A stretch of DNA of 10,890 nucleotides from Candidatus Cloacimonadota bacterium (GTDB lineage: Bacteria; Cloacimonadota; Cloacimonadia; Cloacimonadales; Cloacimonadaceae). Both the position numbers and the translations under genes were made by a program. Each line of letters begins with the position of its first letter. Position 1 is the stretch's first letter. Below, one piece after another: positions 1 through 6,606 of the stretch. A model generated the notes under the pieces. That model was not told the DNA's origin, searched no databases, and saw only the letters and a list, made by a program, of their open reading frames with translations. Location of the stretch: positions 1 through 10,890 of the forward strand of contig JALNYD010000074.1 in assembly GCA_023230025.1 (NCBI GenBank), given 5' to 3'.

Positions 1-549
1 AAAAATCCCTTCATAGAAAATCTGGTCAAAGCTGCTAAGTGACAAAGCCGAGTTGAATCTGGCTATTTTGCTTTTGAACCGCCGCAATCCGGCACTATGC
101 AAGATCAGCATCAAAGAGTCGTTATCTATGGCTGAGAGTAGATCACAATAAACGCTGCGACGTTGAGATTTATCGTGATTTTCTAGCAGCTTGATGATGT
201 CCTGGGAGAGTTGATTGCGAAGCTCAAGTATTTCTACCAGGCTACCATCCTCAAGAATGGTTTGCGAATAGGGGGCCTTGTGTTCCATGACCACATGCAG
301 GACTACCTGATTGTAATAGACGTCCTCGTGGTGATTGTGAGCTTGCCAGTCCTGGGTTTTGATGTGTATCTCCACATCTCCCCGAAGCTGTTCATTCCCG
401 ATTTCGATGATGGCATTCTTGAAATCGGGTCCACGTCCAGTATTGTATTGTCCCTGATAAATGATCTTGATGGCTTTGCCGCTGACAGTGGATAGTTCGC
501 TGGTCAGATGGCATTCATCCCAGATGTGATAGAGGAATCTCTCTTCCAT
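1..549 (-). CDS. DUF2851 family protein, 3' end cut by window edge
   Basis: The minus-strand frame is open from an ATG at 549-547 to the left edge, giving 183 residues with no stop, so the C-terminal part is missing. The N-terminal half matches what I know of the DUF2851 family: YNTGRGPDF (residues 35-43), a short strand, GDVEIHIK (57-64), QDW (66-68), a histidine-rich HNHHED (71-76) and VVLHVV (82-87). Around residues 154-183 there is an arginine-rich helix followed by the YEGIF segment, also typical. The family has no function that I know of. The spaced acidic residues D42 and E60, with H62 and K64, recall a nuclease-like core, but this is inference. The start overlaps the mtgA stop as TAATG and no Shine-Dalgarno lies close by, so translation is probably coupled to mtgA. 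The family call is fairly sure; the role is unknown. Confidence 0.85.
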   Translation of the reverse strand, partial: MEERFLYHIWDECHLTSELSTVSGKAIKIIYQGQYNTGRGPDFKNAIIEIGNEQLRGDVEIHIKTQDWQAHNHHEDVYYNQVVLHVVMEHKAPYSQTILEDGSLVEILELRNQLSQDIIKLLENHDKSQRRSVYCDLLSAIDNDSLMLILHSAGLRRFKSKIARFNSALSLSSFDQIFYEGIF

Positions 550-1226
550 TAGAAATAACGTTGCAGCACCTGCATTCTCTGACGGGCAGAGGCGGAGTTA
601 CTCCAGGTATGGGGGCTGTATCTGATGGGGTTTGTGAGGATTACGATCAGGCGCATGCTCTGGTTGCGGTTGAGTTTGGCCGCACTCTTTCCATAATAGG
701 CTCTAGCGGCGGTTTCGACGCCATACACTCCCTTGCCCCATTCCACATAATTGAAGTAGAGCTCCAACATCCTTTTCTTGGTCATCACAATTTCCATGAT
801 CACGGTGACCTGTATTTCCAGATACTTGCGAAAGTAGTTGCGGCTGGTAGTCAGAAACAGGCTGCGTGCCAGTTGGTTACTGAGTGTGGAAGCTCCAAAG
901 CGGATCTTCCCGGCTCGTTTGTTCTTTGCGTAAGCCTCTTTCACCATGCTCCATTCGAATCCAAAATGTTTGTAGTAATTGCCATCTTCCAGGGCTATCA
1001 GCATTTGTTGGGTGGATTGAGGGATCTTCTCCAAGGGGATGTATTCACGTTTGTAGATTGGATGCCCACGTAAGATATAGCGTTGAATCATCAGTGGTGT
1101 AAGAGGGGGATTCACAAAGCTGTAAACGAGGCACAGCAGCGCAATAATCCCCCAAAACCACAAGTGCAGAGTGATTACGAAGCGGAAGAACCTGACAATG
1201 ACACTGCGTTTTTTGGCCTTTGCCAT
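549..1226 (-). CDS. mtgA: monofunctional biosynthetic peptidoglycan transglycosylase (GT51)
   Basis: This enzyme polymerises lipid II into glycan strands at the outer face of the inner membrane. It has 225 residues, the usual size for MtgA and without the penicillin-binding domain of class A PBPs. A basic N-terminus is followed by one membrane segment (about residues 12-38). The GT51 motifs then appear in order: ALEDGNYYKHFGFEW (78-92) with E80 the expected catalytic glutamate, GASTLSNQLA (111-120), RKYLE (133-137), and KRMLELYFNY with GVYGVETAA (151-174). The last motif reads LTNPIRYSP rather than the common LPNP, and SNQ replaces the usual TQQ or SQQ; both are mild departures. The gene starts 26 bases after rpsT with only a weak ribosome site and overlaps DUF2851 by one base, suggesting cotranscription with both. 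The identification is secure. Confidence 0.93.
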   Translation of the reverse strand: MAKAKKRSVIVRFFRFVITLHLWFWGIIALLCLVYSFVNPPLTPLMIQRYILRGHPIYKREYIPLEKIPQSTQQMLIALEDGNYYKHFGFEWSMVKEAYAKNKRAGKIRFGASTLSNQLARSLFLTTSRNYFRKYLEIQVTVIMEIVMTKKRMLELYFNYVEWGKGVYGVETAARAYYGKSAAKLNRNQSMRLIVILTNPIRYSPHTWSNSASARQRMQVLQRYF

Positions 1227-1252
1227 GATTCTAACCAGTTATAAAGGGGGGA

Positions 1253-1510
1253 TTAGTTTTGTTGTTTGTTGACGAAGGCAGCAAGACGGGCTTTGCGGCG
1301 GCTGGCAGTGCGTTTGTGGATGACGCCCTTCTTGGCAGCTTTGTCCAGCTGAGAATACAGCTTGTTCAACATCTGCTCACGATCTTCAGCGGTATCGGCA
1401 GTCTGCATAGATTTGGTGATGGTTTTCAGAGTGCGCTTAACGTAGTTGTTACGAGCGGCTCTCTTCTTGTCTGTACCCATTCTTTTAAGGGGGGATTTGT
1501 GTTGTGGCAT
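1253..1510 (-). CDS. rpsT: 30S ribosomal protein S20 (bS20)
   Basis: This is a small, highly basic 16S rRNA-binding protein of the 30S subunit. Its 85 residues match the usual S20 length. The N-terminus MPQHKSPLKR and the later AAKKGVIHKRTASRRKARLA segment are the classic S20 signatures, and the protein is almost wholly helical in character. The ATG is preceded by GAGG (1516-1519 on the minus strand) with 5-base spacing, which fixes the start. A candidate promoter lies just upstream, 72 bases from the preceding glycosyltransferase gene. rpsT may therefore be transcribed both from its own promoter and by read-through, since I see no terminator between them. mtgA follows after 26 bases. Confidence 0.95.
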   Translation of the reverse strand: MPQHKSPLKRMGTDKKRAARNNYVKRTLKTITKSMQTADTAEDREQMLNKLYSQLDKAAKKGVIHKRTASRRKARLAAFVNKQQN

Positions 1511-1543
1511 GTGATCCTCTTTATGTAGCTTAATATTTATACC

Positions 1544-1571
1544 ACAATAAATATGGCTGCTTTTCTGTCAA
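1544..1571 (-). promoter_or_regulatory. candidate sigma-70-like promoter for rpsT
   Basis: Reading the minus strand, a perfect -35 TTGACA (1571-1566) is followed after 16 bases by TATTGT (1549-1544), a 4/6 match to the -10 consensus. A better-looking TATAAA lies a little further downstream (1541-1536), but its 24-base spacing from the TTGACA is too long. The element sits in the 72-base gap before rpsT, where a promoter is plausible. The pairing of -35 and -10 is uncertain. Confidence 0.5.
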
Positions 1572-1582
1572 CAGCAATTTTG

Positions 1583-2797
1583 TCACTTAAGAGCCTTAAT
1601 CAAGATATCCACTTGATTGTCAACGCTATAGGGACTGATATCGCCATTTGTCCGCTGTCCTTCAGGAAGGCTGTTTACCCACTCTGCCGCAGCTCTAATT
1701 TCATCCTTGGCAAAGCATTGTCCGGAATGGGTGTCCATGATAACCTTTGCTGCAGCTCCGTCTTTGGGCCCAATGCATAGAATAGGGCTTCTACTAGCAA
1801 GATACTCAAAGAGTTTGGTCGTGAGCATTCCCTGGTTTCCCTCATATTCATTGACTAAGAGCAGAAGCAAATCCGAATCAACCATTTCTTGAAGAGCTTG
1901 ATCATGAGGGACAAAATCTAATAGCCGGAATTGGCCGGCTGCGGCTGCTCTGTCTGCTTGACTCAGTTTGGTGCCAATCAGGGAAATCTCAGTTTCACGC
2001 TGAAGTAAATTGGCGAAGTCCACAATCCAGCCCAAGTCCTGCCCCGCGGTGAGTTGTCCCACATATTTCAAGCGCAGGATGGGTGCCTGATGATGCACGA
2101 GTCCCGCAAAGTCATGGGGGTCAAAACCGTTGTATAACACAATCTTGCGAGCAGGTGGGAGCTCCTCGGCGATAGCTTCAGAAATGATGAAGTTTGCCCT
2201 GGAATTGGTCAATACCAGCTTTTCCAGACGCTTATGGATGTATCTGCTCAGAGCCCAGGGAGGATTGAGTTTTAGATAGTGGATTCCCAGCCAGGGATCG
2301 CGGAAATCTGTAAACCATCTGATTCCAGTTCTACGTTTGAGTGCCAGGCCAATCAAATGAGTGCTATGGGGAGGGCCGGTGGTGATAATGGAGTCATAGT
2401 GGATCCTACGCAGTTCCGCTAATGCGGTTCGGTAGGCAGAGGGATTCCAGACCACTCTCAGATCTGGGATGATCAGATTGAGTCTAAGCAAGACCAATAG
2501 TCTGGAACTCAAATTACGCTTGGGTAAAGCCAGATCACCATAAGGCAATTCAGCATCCTTTCCGCTTACTCTTTTCCAGATTGAGCTCATACGCGGAGCT
2601 CTACAGCGAATAACCCGAACCGTTTTAGGAATCTTACCCATCAGGGATTCATCAATAAAAGGGTAATCTCCCCCCTTAGAGCAGATCACGCCTACTTCAA
2701 CACCCCGTTGCACCAGATAGTTGATCAAACGAAGCCATCTTTGCACTGCAGCTCCACCAGCAGGGGGAAAATAGTAACTAATCAACAAGATTCGCAT
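1583..2797 (-). CDS. GT4-type (GT-B fold) glycosyltransferase
   Basis: This is a 404-residue retaining-type glycosyltransferase, probably cytoplasmic, transferring a sugar from a nucleotide donor during surface polysaccharide assembly. The acceptor and sugar cannot be read from sequence. The N-terminal domain opens with MRILLISYYFPPAGGAAVQR (1-20), the glycine-rich loop of this group, and includes DFRDPW (164-169). The linker carries NGFD (223-226). The C-terminal donor domain has the strand YVGQLT (245-250) and then TKLFEYLASRSPIL (327-340), where E331 is the conserved donor-binding glutamate region. The ATG overlaps the stop of the preceding glycosyltransferase as TAATG with no clear Shine-Dalgarno, so translation is probably coupled. 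No signal peptide is visible. Family is confident, specificity unknown. Confidence 0.88.
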   Translation of the reverse strand: MRILLISYYFPPAGGAAVQRWLRLINYLVQRGVEVGVICSKGGDYPFIDESLMGKIPKTVRVIRCRAPRMSSIWKRVSGKDAELPYGDLALPKRNLSSRLLVLLRLNLIIPDLRVVWNPSAYRTALAELRRIHYDSIITTGPPHSTHLIGLALKRRTGIRWFTDFRDPWLGIHYLKLNPPWALSRYIHKRLEKLVLTNSRANFIISEAIAEELPPARKIVLYNGFDPHDFAGLVHHQAPILRLKYVGQLTAGQDLGWIVDFANLLQRETEISLIGTKLSQADRAAAAGQFRLLDFVPHDQALQEMVDSDLLLLLVNEYEGNQGMLTTKLFEYLASRSPILCIGPKDGAAAKVIMDTHSGQCFAKDEIRAAAEWVNSLPEGQRTNGDISPYSVDNQVDILIKALK

Positions 2798-3879
2798 TAT
2801 TCGATGATCAATCTTGCCAGTTCAGCCCAGGTATTACTGTCCTTTTGCGAGGCTATGGCTTCACGCATTGGCTCCATCATCTTCTCATTGTAAAAGCGGA
2901 TTACTGCGGCTGCCAAAGCCGGAGGGTTATCTGGAGGAACCAAAAGGCCAGTGTGTTCGTGATCAATATACTCTCCCAAGCCTCCCACATCGCTGGCGAT
3001 AATCGGAGTTTCATAACTAAGAGCTGTAGCGATCACTCCGCTTTGAGTAGCTGTTTTGTAAGGTAAGATACACACATCACTGATGGCAAAGAAATTGGCT
3101 ACTTCAACATCGGGCACATAACGGAAATGGCATTCCACGTTTGCCTTCAGCTCCAATTCCTGGATCATATTTTCGTAAATCCGGGAGCTTCCATATACTG
3201 AGCCTACAATCCGCAAGCGGATGTCTGGAATGGCTAATCTGATGATGGGCATGGCTTTGAGCAAAACATCCAGCCCTTTATAGTCTTTGATGAGGCCAAA
3301 GAACAACAAGCCTGGGAAGGCCTGAGCTTCATATCTCTGGAGTTGCAGGGGTTTGTAAATAGGATGAAAGCCCAGTACCCCTCTTCTAGAAATATTGTTG
3401 GGAAGGGTTCGCTTTAGATCCAGAAGGCAGGAACGGCTCAAAACTACAATCTTATGAGCGCTTTTGAAGGCATAGGATAGCAGCGTTCTTGTTCCCAACC
3501 ATTCTTCGTGGGGGATAATATTGTGAGCCAGGATTACCACTTTACAGGTTACCCTTTTCAGTATATAACCATAGCTGAGGGCAAAGAAGGGTAACCACCA
3601 GGAAGCGATCAACAGGTCTGGCTGCCAATCCTGAATTGCTTTCAGGGTCTTAGACCAGCTATGAGGCAGATAGGGGGTTAACATCCTTACTGAGGGAAGA
3701 TCAGTGCTGCTGCTATCATATTGATTGCCGGAAGGGAAGAGCAGACCAGGATATTGGTTACGAAAATTGAACAGCATGATCTGATGCTTTTGTTTGCTAA
3801 ACTCATCTGCCAGATGCATAGCGAAGTTTGAAATCCCGCCTCGGAAAGGTGGGGCAGGTCCCAGAAAGGCAATCTTCAT
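2797..3879 (-). CDS. GT4-family glycosyltransferase
   Basis: This 360-residue GT-B fold glycosyltransferase is a second enzyme of the same broad family as its downstream neighbour, but the two sequences are clearly different. The N-terminal domain starts MKIAFLGPAPPFRGGISNF with the GGI acceptor loop (14-16). The donor domain has FFGLIKDYKGLDVLLKA (193-209), the classic GT4 strand-loop-helix. It also has ILPYKTATQSGVIATALSYE (271-290) and TPIIASDVGG (291-300) with a downstream E303, the EX7E-like nucleotide-sugar site; E290 and the GLGEY segment fit. GGAG within the end of the asparaginase gene (3886-3889) lies 6 bases before the ATG and fixes the start, 3 bases after the asparaginase stop. 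It is probably cotranscribed from the queC promoter and likely acts in envelope glycan synthesis. The substrate is unknown. Confidence 0.9.
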   Translation of the reverse strand: MKIAFLGPAPPFRGGISNFAMHLADEFSKQKHQIMLFNFRNQYPGLLFPSGNQYDSSSTDLPSVRMLTPYLPHSWSKTLKAIQDWQPDLLIASWWLPFFALSYGYILKRVTCKVVILAHNIIPHEEWLGTRTLLSYAFKSAHKIVVLSRSCLLDLKRTLPNNISRRGVLGFHPIYKPLQLQRYEAQAFPGLLFFGLIKDYKGLDVLLKAMPIIRLAIPDIRLRIVGSVYGSSRIYENMIQELELKANVECHFRYVPDVEVANFFAISDVCILPYKTATQSGVIATALSYETPIIASDVGGLGEYIDHEHTGLLVPPDNPPALAAAVIRFYNEKMMEPMREAIASQKDSNTWAELARLIIE

Positions 3880-3882
3880 TGC

Positions 3883-4866
3883 TTACTCCAATTCCTGTGA
3901 TTGTTTGAAGAACCGGTGCACCAAATCCGGATCCTCATATTTTCCAAAGAGAGCCATCAGTTTCAAGCGCACTTTAACCCCCTTGAGGTCTCCAGCGAGG
4001 ATAGCTCCCAGATCCTGTAAATGCTTCCCTCCACCTTCATAACCATATTCTGGCAACACCCTTCCTGTAAAAGTCCGTGATGTTATTACCACGATTACTC
4101 CCTTAGCAAGAGCGTCTTCAATATGAGGGATGATATCTCTTGGCAAGTTACCTCGACCAAAGGCTTCGATAACGATTGCCTTGCATCCGCTTTTTACACT
4201 GCAATCGATATATCTACCGTCCAATCCAGCTACCGCCTTGATCAGATCCACTCTGGTATCAATGCGTTCAGTCCAAACGCTTTCACGATACAGAGTGGCG
4301 CGATGGTACACGATGGCATCAGGATCAACAATGCCCAAAGCTCCCAAGCCAGGACTAGTGAAAGCATCAACCTTGCCAGTATCAGATTTAACAACGTCAC
4401 GGGCAGTATGGATTTCATCGTTCATTACCACCAGAACTCCCTTGTCAAAGCTCTCATGATGGCTTGCCACCCGCACACTGCCAATGATGTTGCGGGGGCC
4501 ATCCAAGCCCAGATCGCTACCACTGCGCATGGCAGCCGTGAATACCACTGGTTTGCGAGTGGTTAATACCAAGTCCGCCAGAAACGCACTTTCTTCCAGT
4601 GTGTCTGTGCCATGAGTGATTACCACACCATCATAGCCTAGGATTTTGGTATCTATGGTCTTGGCAAGATCAAACATCATATCAGGAGTCATGTAGGGGC
4701 TGGGAACATTAAGGTAATCCATCACTTCAACGTTAGCCACACCTTCCAGCTGGGGAAACTGCTTAAGAAAATCACCTAATTCAGATGTAGGGATCACACC
4801 CAGTGAACCTACACTTTTCATCGAGATTGTTCCACCAGTAAGGATGATCAGCACGTTTTTCTTCAT
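3883..4866 (-). CDS. L-asparaginase, type II-like sequence without signal peptide
   Basis: This enzyme hydrolyses L-asparagine to aspartate and ammonia. From the ATG at 4866 it has 327 residues, the normal family length. An upstream in-frame ATG at 4935 exists, but it would lie deep in queC. The chosen start has GGGAGAAG (4869-4876) 5 bases from its GGAG core, and forms an ATGA overlap with the queC stop. Motifs are LTGGTIS (9-15) with T13 the expected nucleophile, ITHGTDTLEESAF holding the second threonine-aspartate pair, and VLVVMNDEIHTARDVVKSD with the catalytic lysine. AAMRS and DGPRN are also family-typical. The short lid after TGGTIS lacks the tyrosine seen in E. coli enzymes (GVIP where AnsA has GYIP), and the substrate loop reads SPYMTP. 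I recall related bacterial enzymes sharing these changes. No signal peptide, so probably cytoplasmic. Confidence 0.9.
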   Translation of the reverse strand: MKKNVLIILTGGTISMKSVGSLGVIPTSELGDFLKQFPQLEGVANVEVMDYLNVPSPYMTPDMMFDLAKTIDTKILGYDGVVITHGTDTLEESAFLADLVLTTRKPVVFTAAMRSGSDLGLDGPRNIIGSVRVASHHESFDKGVLVVMNDEIHTARDVVKSDTGKVDAFTSPGLGALGIVDPDAIVYHRATLYRESVWTERIDTRVDLIKAVAGLDGRYIDCSVKSGCKAIVIEAFGRGNLPRDIIPHIEDALAKGVIVVITSRTFTGRVLPEYGYEGGGKHLQDLGAILAGDLKGVKVRLKLMALFGKYEDPDLVHRFFKQSQELE

Positions 4867-5525
4867 AACTTCTCCCGATAGGTGATGGGGTCGATCATGC
4901 CTGCTTCTTTGAAGGCTTTCAGGCGAAGCTTGCAACTAGGGCATTCACCACAGGCTTGTTCAGAATCAATATAGCAGCTCCAGGAAAGCTCAAAGGGTAC
5001 TCGCATAGTTAATCCTTTTATGATGATATCTTTTTTACTCATGTGTAAAACCGGAGTATAAATCCTTATGTTCCTGGCTTTTGTGCCCTCTTGAATCAGA
5101 TTTTCCATGGCATCAAAAAAGCTCTCCCGACAATCGGGATATCCCGAACCATCTTCTTCTACAGCTCCGATGTAAATGCGTTCGGCCTGGTTTACTTCTG
5201 CCCAGGCAATAGCCGCACATAGCATGGTGGCATTGCGAAAAGGAACATAGGTGTTGGGGATGCCTTCCGGATCAGCTTTTATGGGGATTGTCCCGTCTGT
5301 CAGAGCAGAACCTCCAATCCTTGAAAGCCAGAGATAGTCAACAATCTTGGTCTCTCTTGCCTGATAGTGTCTGGCAATAGCTTCAAAGCAAGAGCGTTCC
5401 TTATCCTGGGTAAGCTGCCCATATGAAAAGTGCAGACACAGCAATTCATCACAATCCCTGGCGGCAACGGCAGTGGTGTAAAGAGAATCCATGCCTCCGC
5501 TAACTAATACAATAGCTCGTTTCAT
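4863..5525 (-). CDS. queC: 7-cyano-7-deazaguanine (preQ0) synthase
   Basis: QueC converts 7-carboxy-7-deazaguanine to preQ0 using ATP and ammonia, an early step to queuosine in tRNA. The 220-residue protein has the PP-loop SGGMDS (9-14) for ATP, HFSYGQ (32-37), YVPFRN (93-98) and YPDCR (129-133). It also has the C-terminal zinc cluster with C184 (in SWSCY), C192, C195 and C198. All diagnostic residues are present, so this is a canonical QueC rather than a diverged defence-associated relative. It is first in the leftward operon, with a good promoter about 50 bases upstream of its ATG. Its stop overlaps the asparaginase start as ATGA. No queD, queE or queF is in the window, so the rest of the pathway must be encoded elsewhere or queuine/preQ0 precursors come from another source. 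Confidence 0.95.
   Translation of the reverse strand: MKRAIVLVSGGMDSLYTTAVAARDCDELLCLHFSYGQLTQDKERSCFEAIARHYQARETKIVDYLWLSRIGGSALTDGTIPIKADPEGIPNTYVPFRNATMLCAAIAWAEVNQAERIYIGAVEEDGSGYPDCRESFFDAMENLIQEGTKARNIRIYTPVLHMSKKDIIIKGLTMRVPFELSWSCYIDSEQACGECPSCKLRLKAFKEAGMIDPITYREKL
4869..4876 (-). promoter_or_regulatory. Shine-Dalgarno deciding the asparaginase start
   Basis: GGGAGAAG in the last codons of queC on the minus strand ends just before the ATG at 4866, with the GGAG core 5 bases away. It supports the internal ATG over the more upstream in-frame ATG at 4935 and fits the ATGA coupling with queC. Confidence 0.75.
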
Positions 5526-5552
5526 CTCTCATCTCAAAGTGTTATTTCCTCA

Positions 5553-5580
5553 AGTATATTCAGTGCCCCTTTTGTGTCAA
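5553..5580 (-). promoter_or_regulatory. sigma-70-like promoter of the queC operon
   Basis: On the minus strand a perfect TTGACA (5580-5575) is followed after 16 bases by TATACT (5558-5553), a 5/6 match to the -10 consensus. Transcription would begin near 5546, leaving a leader of only about 20 bases before the queC ATG at 5525. That is too short for a preQ1 riboswitch. It is the best promoter match in the window and sits in the 139-base divergent region. Confidence 0.72.
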
Positions 5581-5664
5581 GTACAAAGCATCATGCAGCT
5601 TTCCTCTTGACGAAAGGCTTGGACTCATAGAGATTGCACTGATTGAAATACATTAGAGGTAAAA

Positions 5665-6606
5665 ATGCGATACGATGTGATAATCATAGGCGCTGGTCCA
5701 GCAGGCTTGAGTGCTGCAATATACAGTGCTCGCGGGGGCTTGAAGACAGCTATATTTGAAAAGGCTTTGGTGGGTGGTCAAATCAATGTAACTGATGAAG
5801 TAGAGAATTATCCCGGCTTTGAAGAGCCTTTATCCGGATTTGAGTTAACCAACAAGATGCGCCTTCAAGCTGAACGCTTTGGCACCTTCTTCATTGATGA
5901 AGAGATAACCGCTTTGGGTATGGAGGGTTTATGTAAGGTGATAGAAACTTCTGAAGGCAAATATCGGGCCAAGAGTGTGATCATCTGCACGGGAGCCCAT
6001 CCTCGCCGTTTGAATGTCCCGGGAGAAGAACGGTTTACCGGAAGAGGTGTATCGTATTGTGCCACCTGCGATGGAGCCCTGTATCGGGATAAAGTGGTAG
6101 CCGTGATTGGTGGTGGAGATAGTGCCATTGAGGAAGGAATCTTTCTTTCCCGCTTTGCCCGAAAAGTGATTGTAATTCATCGCCGGGACGAGCTTCGAGC
6201 TCAAAAGATAATTCAGGAAAGGGCTTTTAAAAACCCCAAAATGGAGTTTGTATGGAACTCCGTGGTGCAGGAGATTCATGGTGAGCAGAAGGTCGAAAAG
6301 CTGGAAGTGGTGAATCGCAATACCAAAGAGCTATCGATGATTCCAGTGGATGGTGTATTTATCTATGTTGGCATTTTGCCCAATAATGAACTTCTGGAAT
6401 CCCGGATTGAGCTTGATAGTGCGGGTTTCGTACTAACTGACGAGTATATGCATACCAATGTCCCGGGAATCTATGCTGCTGGTGACATTCGCCACACCGT
6501 ATTGCGGCAGGTAGTCACGGCCACTTCTGATGGAGCTGTTGCAGCCTGGAGTGCCGAAAAATGGATCATTGAAAACTATGATTCTTTAGAGGTGGAAGGT
6601 GCTTAG
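5665..6606 (+). CDS. trxB: thioredoxin-disulfide reductase
   Basis: This FAD flavoenzyme uses NADPH to reduce thioredoxin in the cytoplasm. It has 313 residues, the usual low-molecular-weight bacterial size. The FAD-binding loop GAGPAG is at 9-14, the redox centre CATC at 132-135, the NADPH-binding loop GGGDSA at 149-154 and the 2'-phosphate-binding HRRDELRA at 172-179. The C-terminal FAD motif AAGDIR is at 271-276. The HRR pattern indicates NADPH rather than NADH or ferredoxin as donor. AGAGGT (5655-5660) is 4 bases before the ATG and fixes the start. The stop lies inside the alaS start region, giving an 8-base overlap, so trxB and alaS are almost certainly one transcript. A clear promoter is not visible upstream. 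Identification is secure. Confidence 0.96.
   Translation: MRYDVIIIGAGPAGLSAAIYSARGGLKTAIFEKALVGGQINVTDEVENYPGFEEPLSGFELTNKMRLQAERFGTFFIDEEITALGMEGLCKVIETSEGKYRAKSVIICTGAHPRRLNVPGEERFTGRGVSYCATCDGALYRDKVVAVIGGGDSAIEEGIFLSRFARKVIVIHRRDELRAQKIIQERAFKNPKMEFVWNSVVQEIHGEQKVEKLEVVNRNTKELSMIPVDGVFIYVGILPNNELLESRIELDSAGFVLTDEYMHTNVPGIYAAGDIRHTVLRQVVTATSDGAVAAWSAEKWIIENYDSLEVEGA
6588..6595 (+). promoter_or_regulatory. Shine-Dalgarno for the GTG start of alaS
   Basis: AGAGGTGG within the last codons of trxB places its AGAGG core 6 bases before the GTG at 6599. It supports the non-ATG start, because the next downstream ATG falls after the conserved first helix has begun. Confidence 0.7.

Noticed and set aside
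561..1073. Open frame of 170 codons on the plus strand opposite mtgA
   Set aside because: It is antisense to a gene with all GT51 motifs, its translation resembles no family, and it has no ribosome site.
4123..4566. Open frame of 147 codons on the plus strand opposite the asparaginase
   Set aside because: It lies wholly antisense to the conserved asparaginase coding region and its product has no domain-like pattern.
4867..4935. Earlier in-frame start for the asparaginase inside queC
   Set aside because: The ATG at 4866 has a good Shine-Dalgarno, ATGA coupling and begins just before the conserved TGGT strand; the longer form adds unrelated residues.
4863..5525. QueC as part of an anti-phage (Qat-like or CBASS) system
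   Set aside because: All canonical QueC motifs are present and no partner defence gene (nuclease, ATPase, cyclase) lies nearby.
5607..5633. TTGACG followed by TAGAGA as a trxB promoter
   Set aside because: The spacing is 15 bases and the -10 match is poor, so I could not support it as an annotated promoter.
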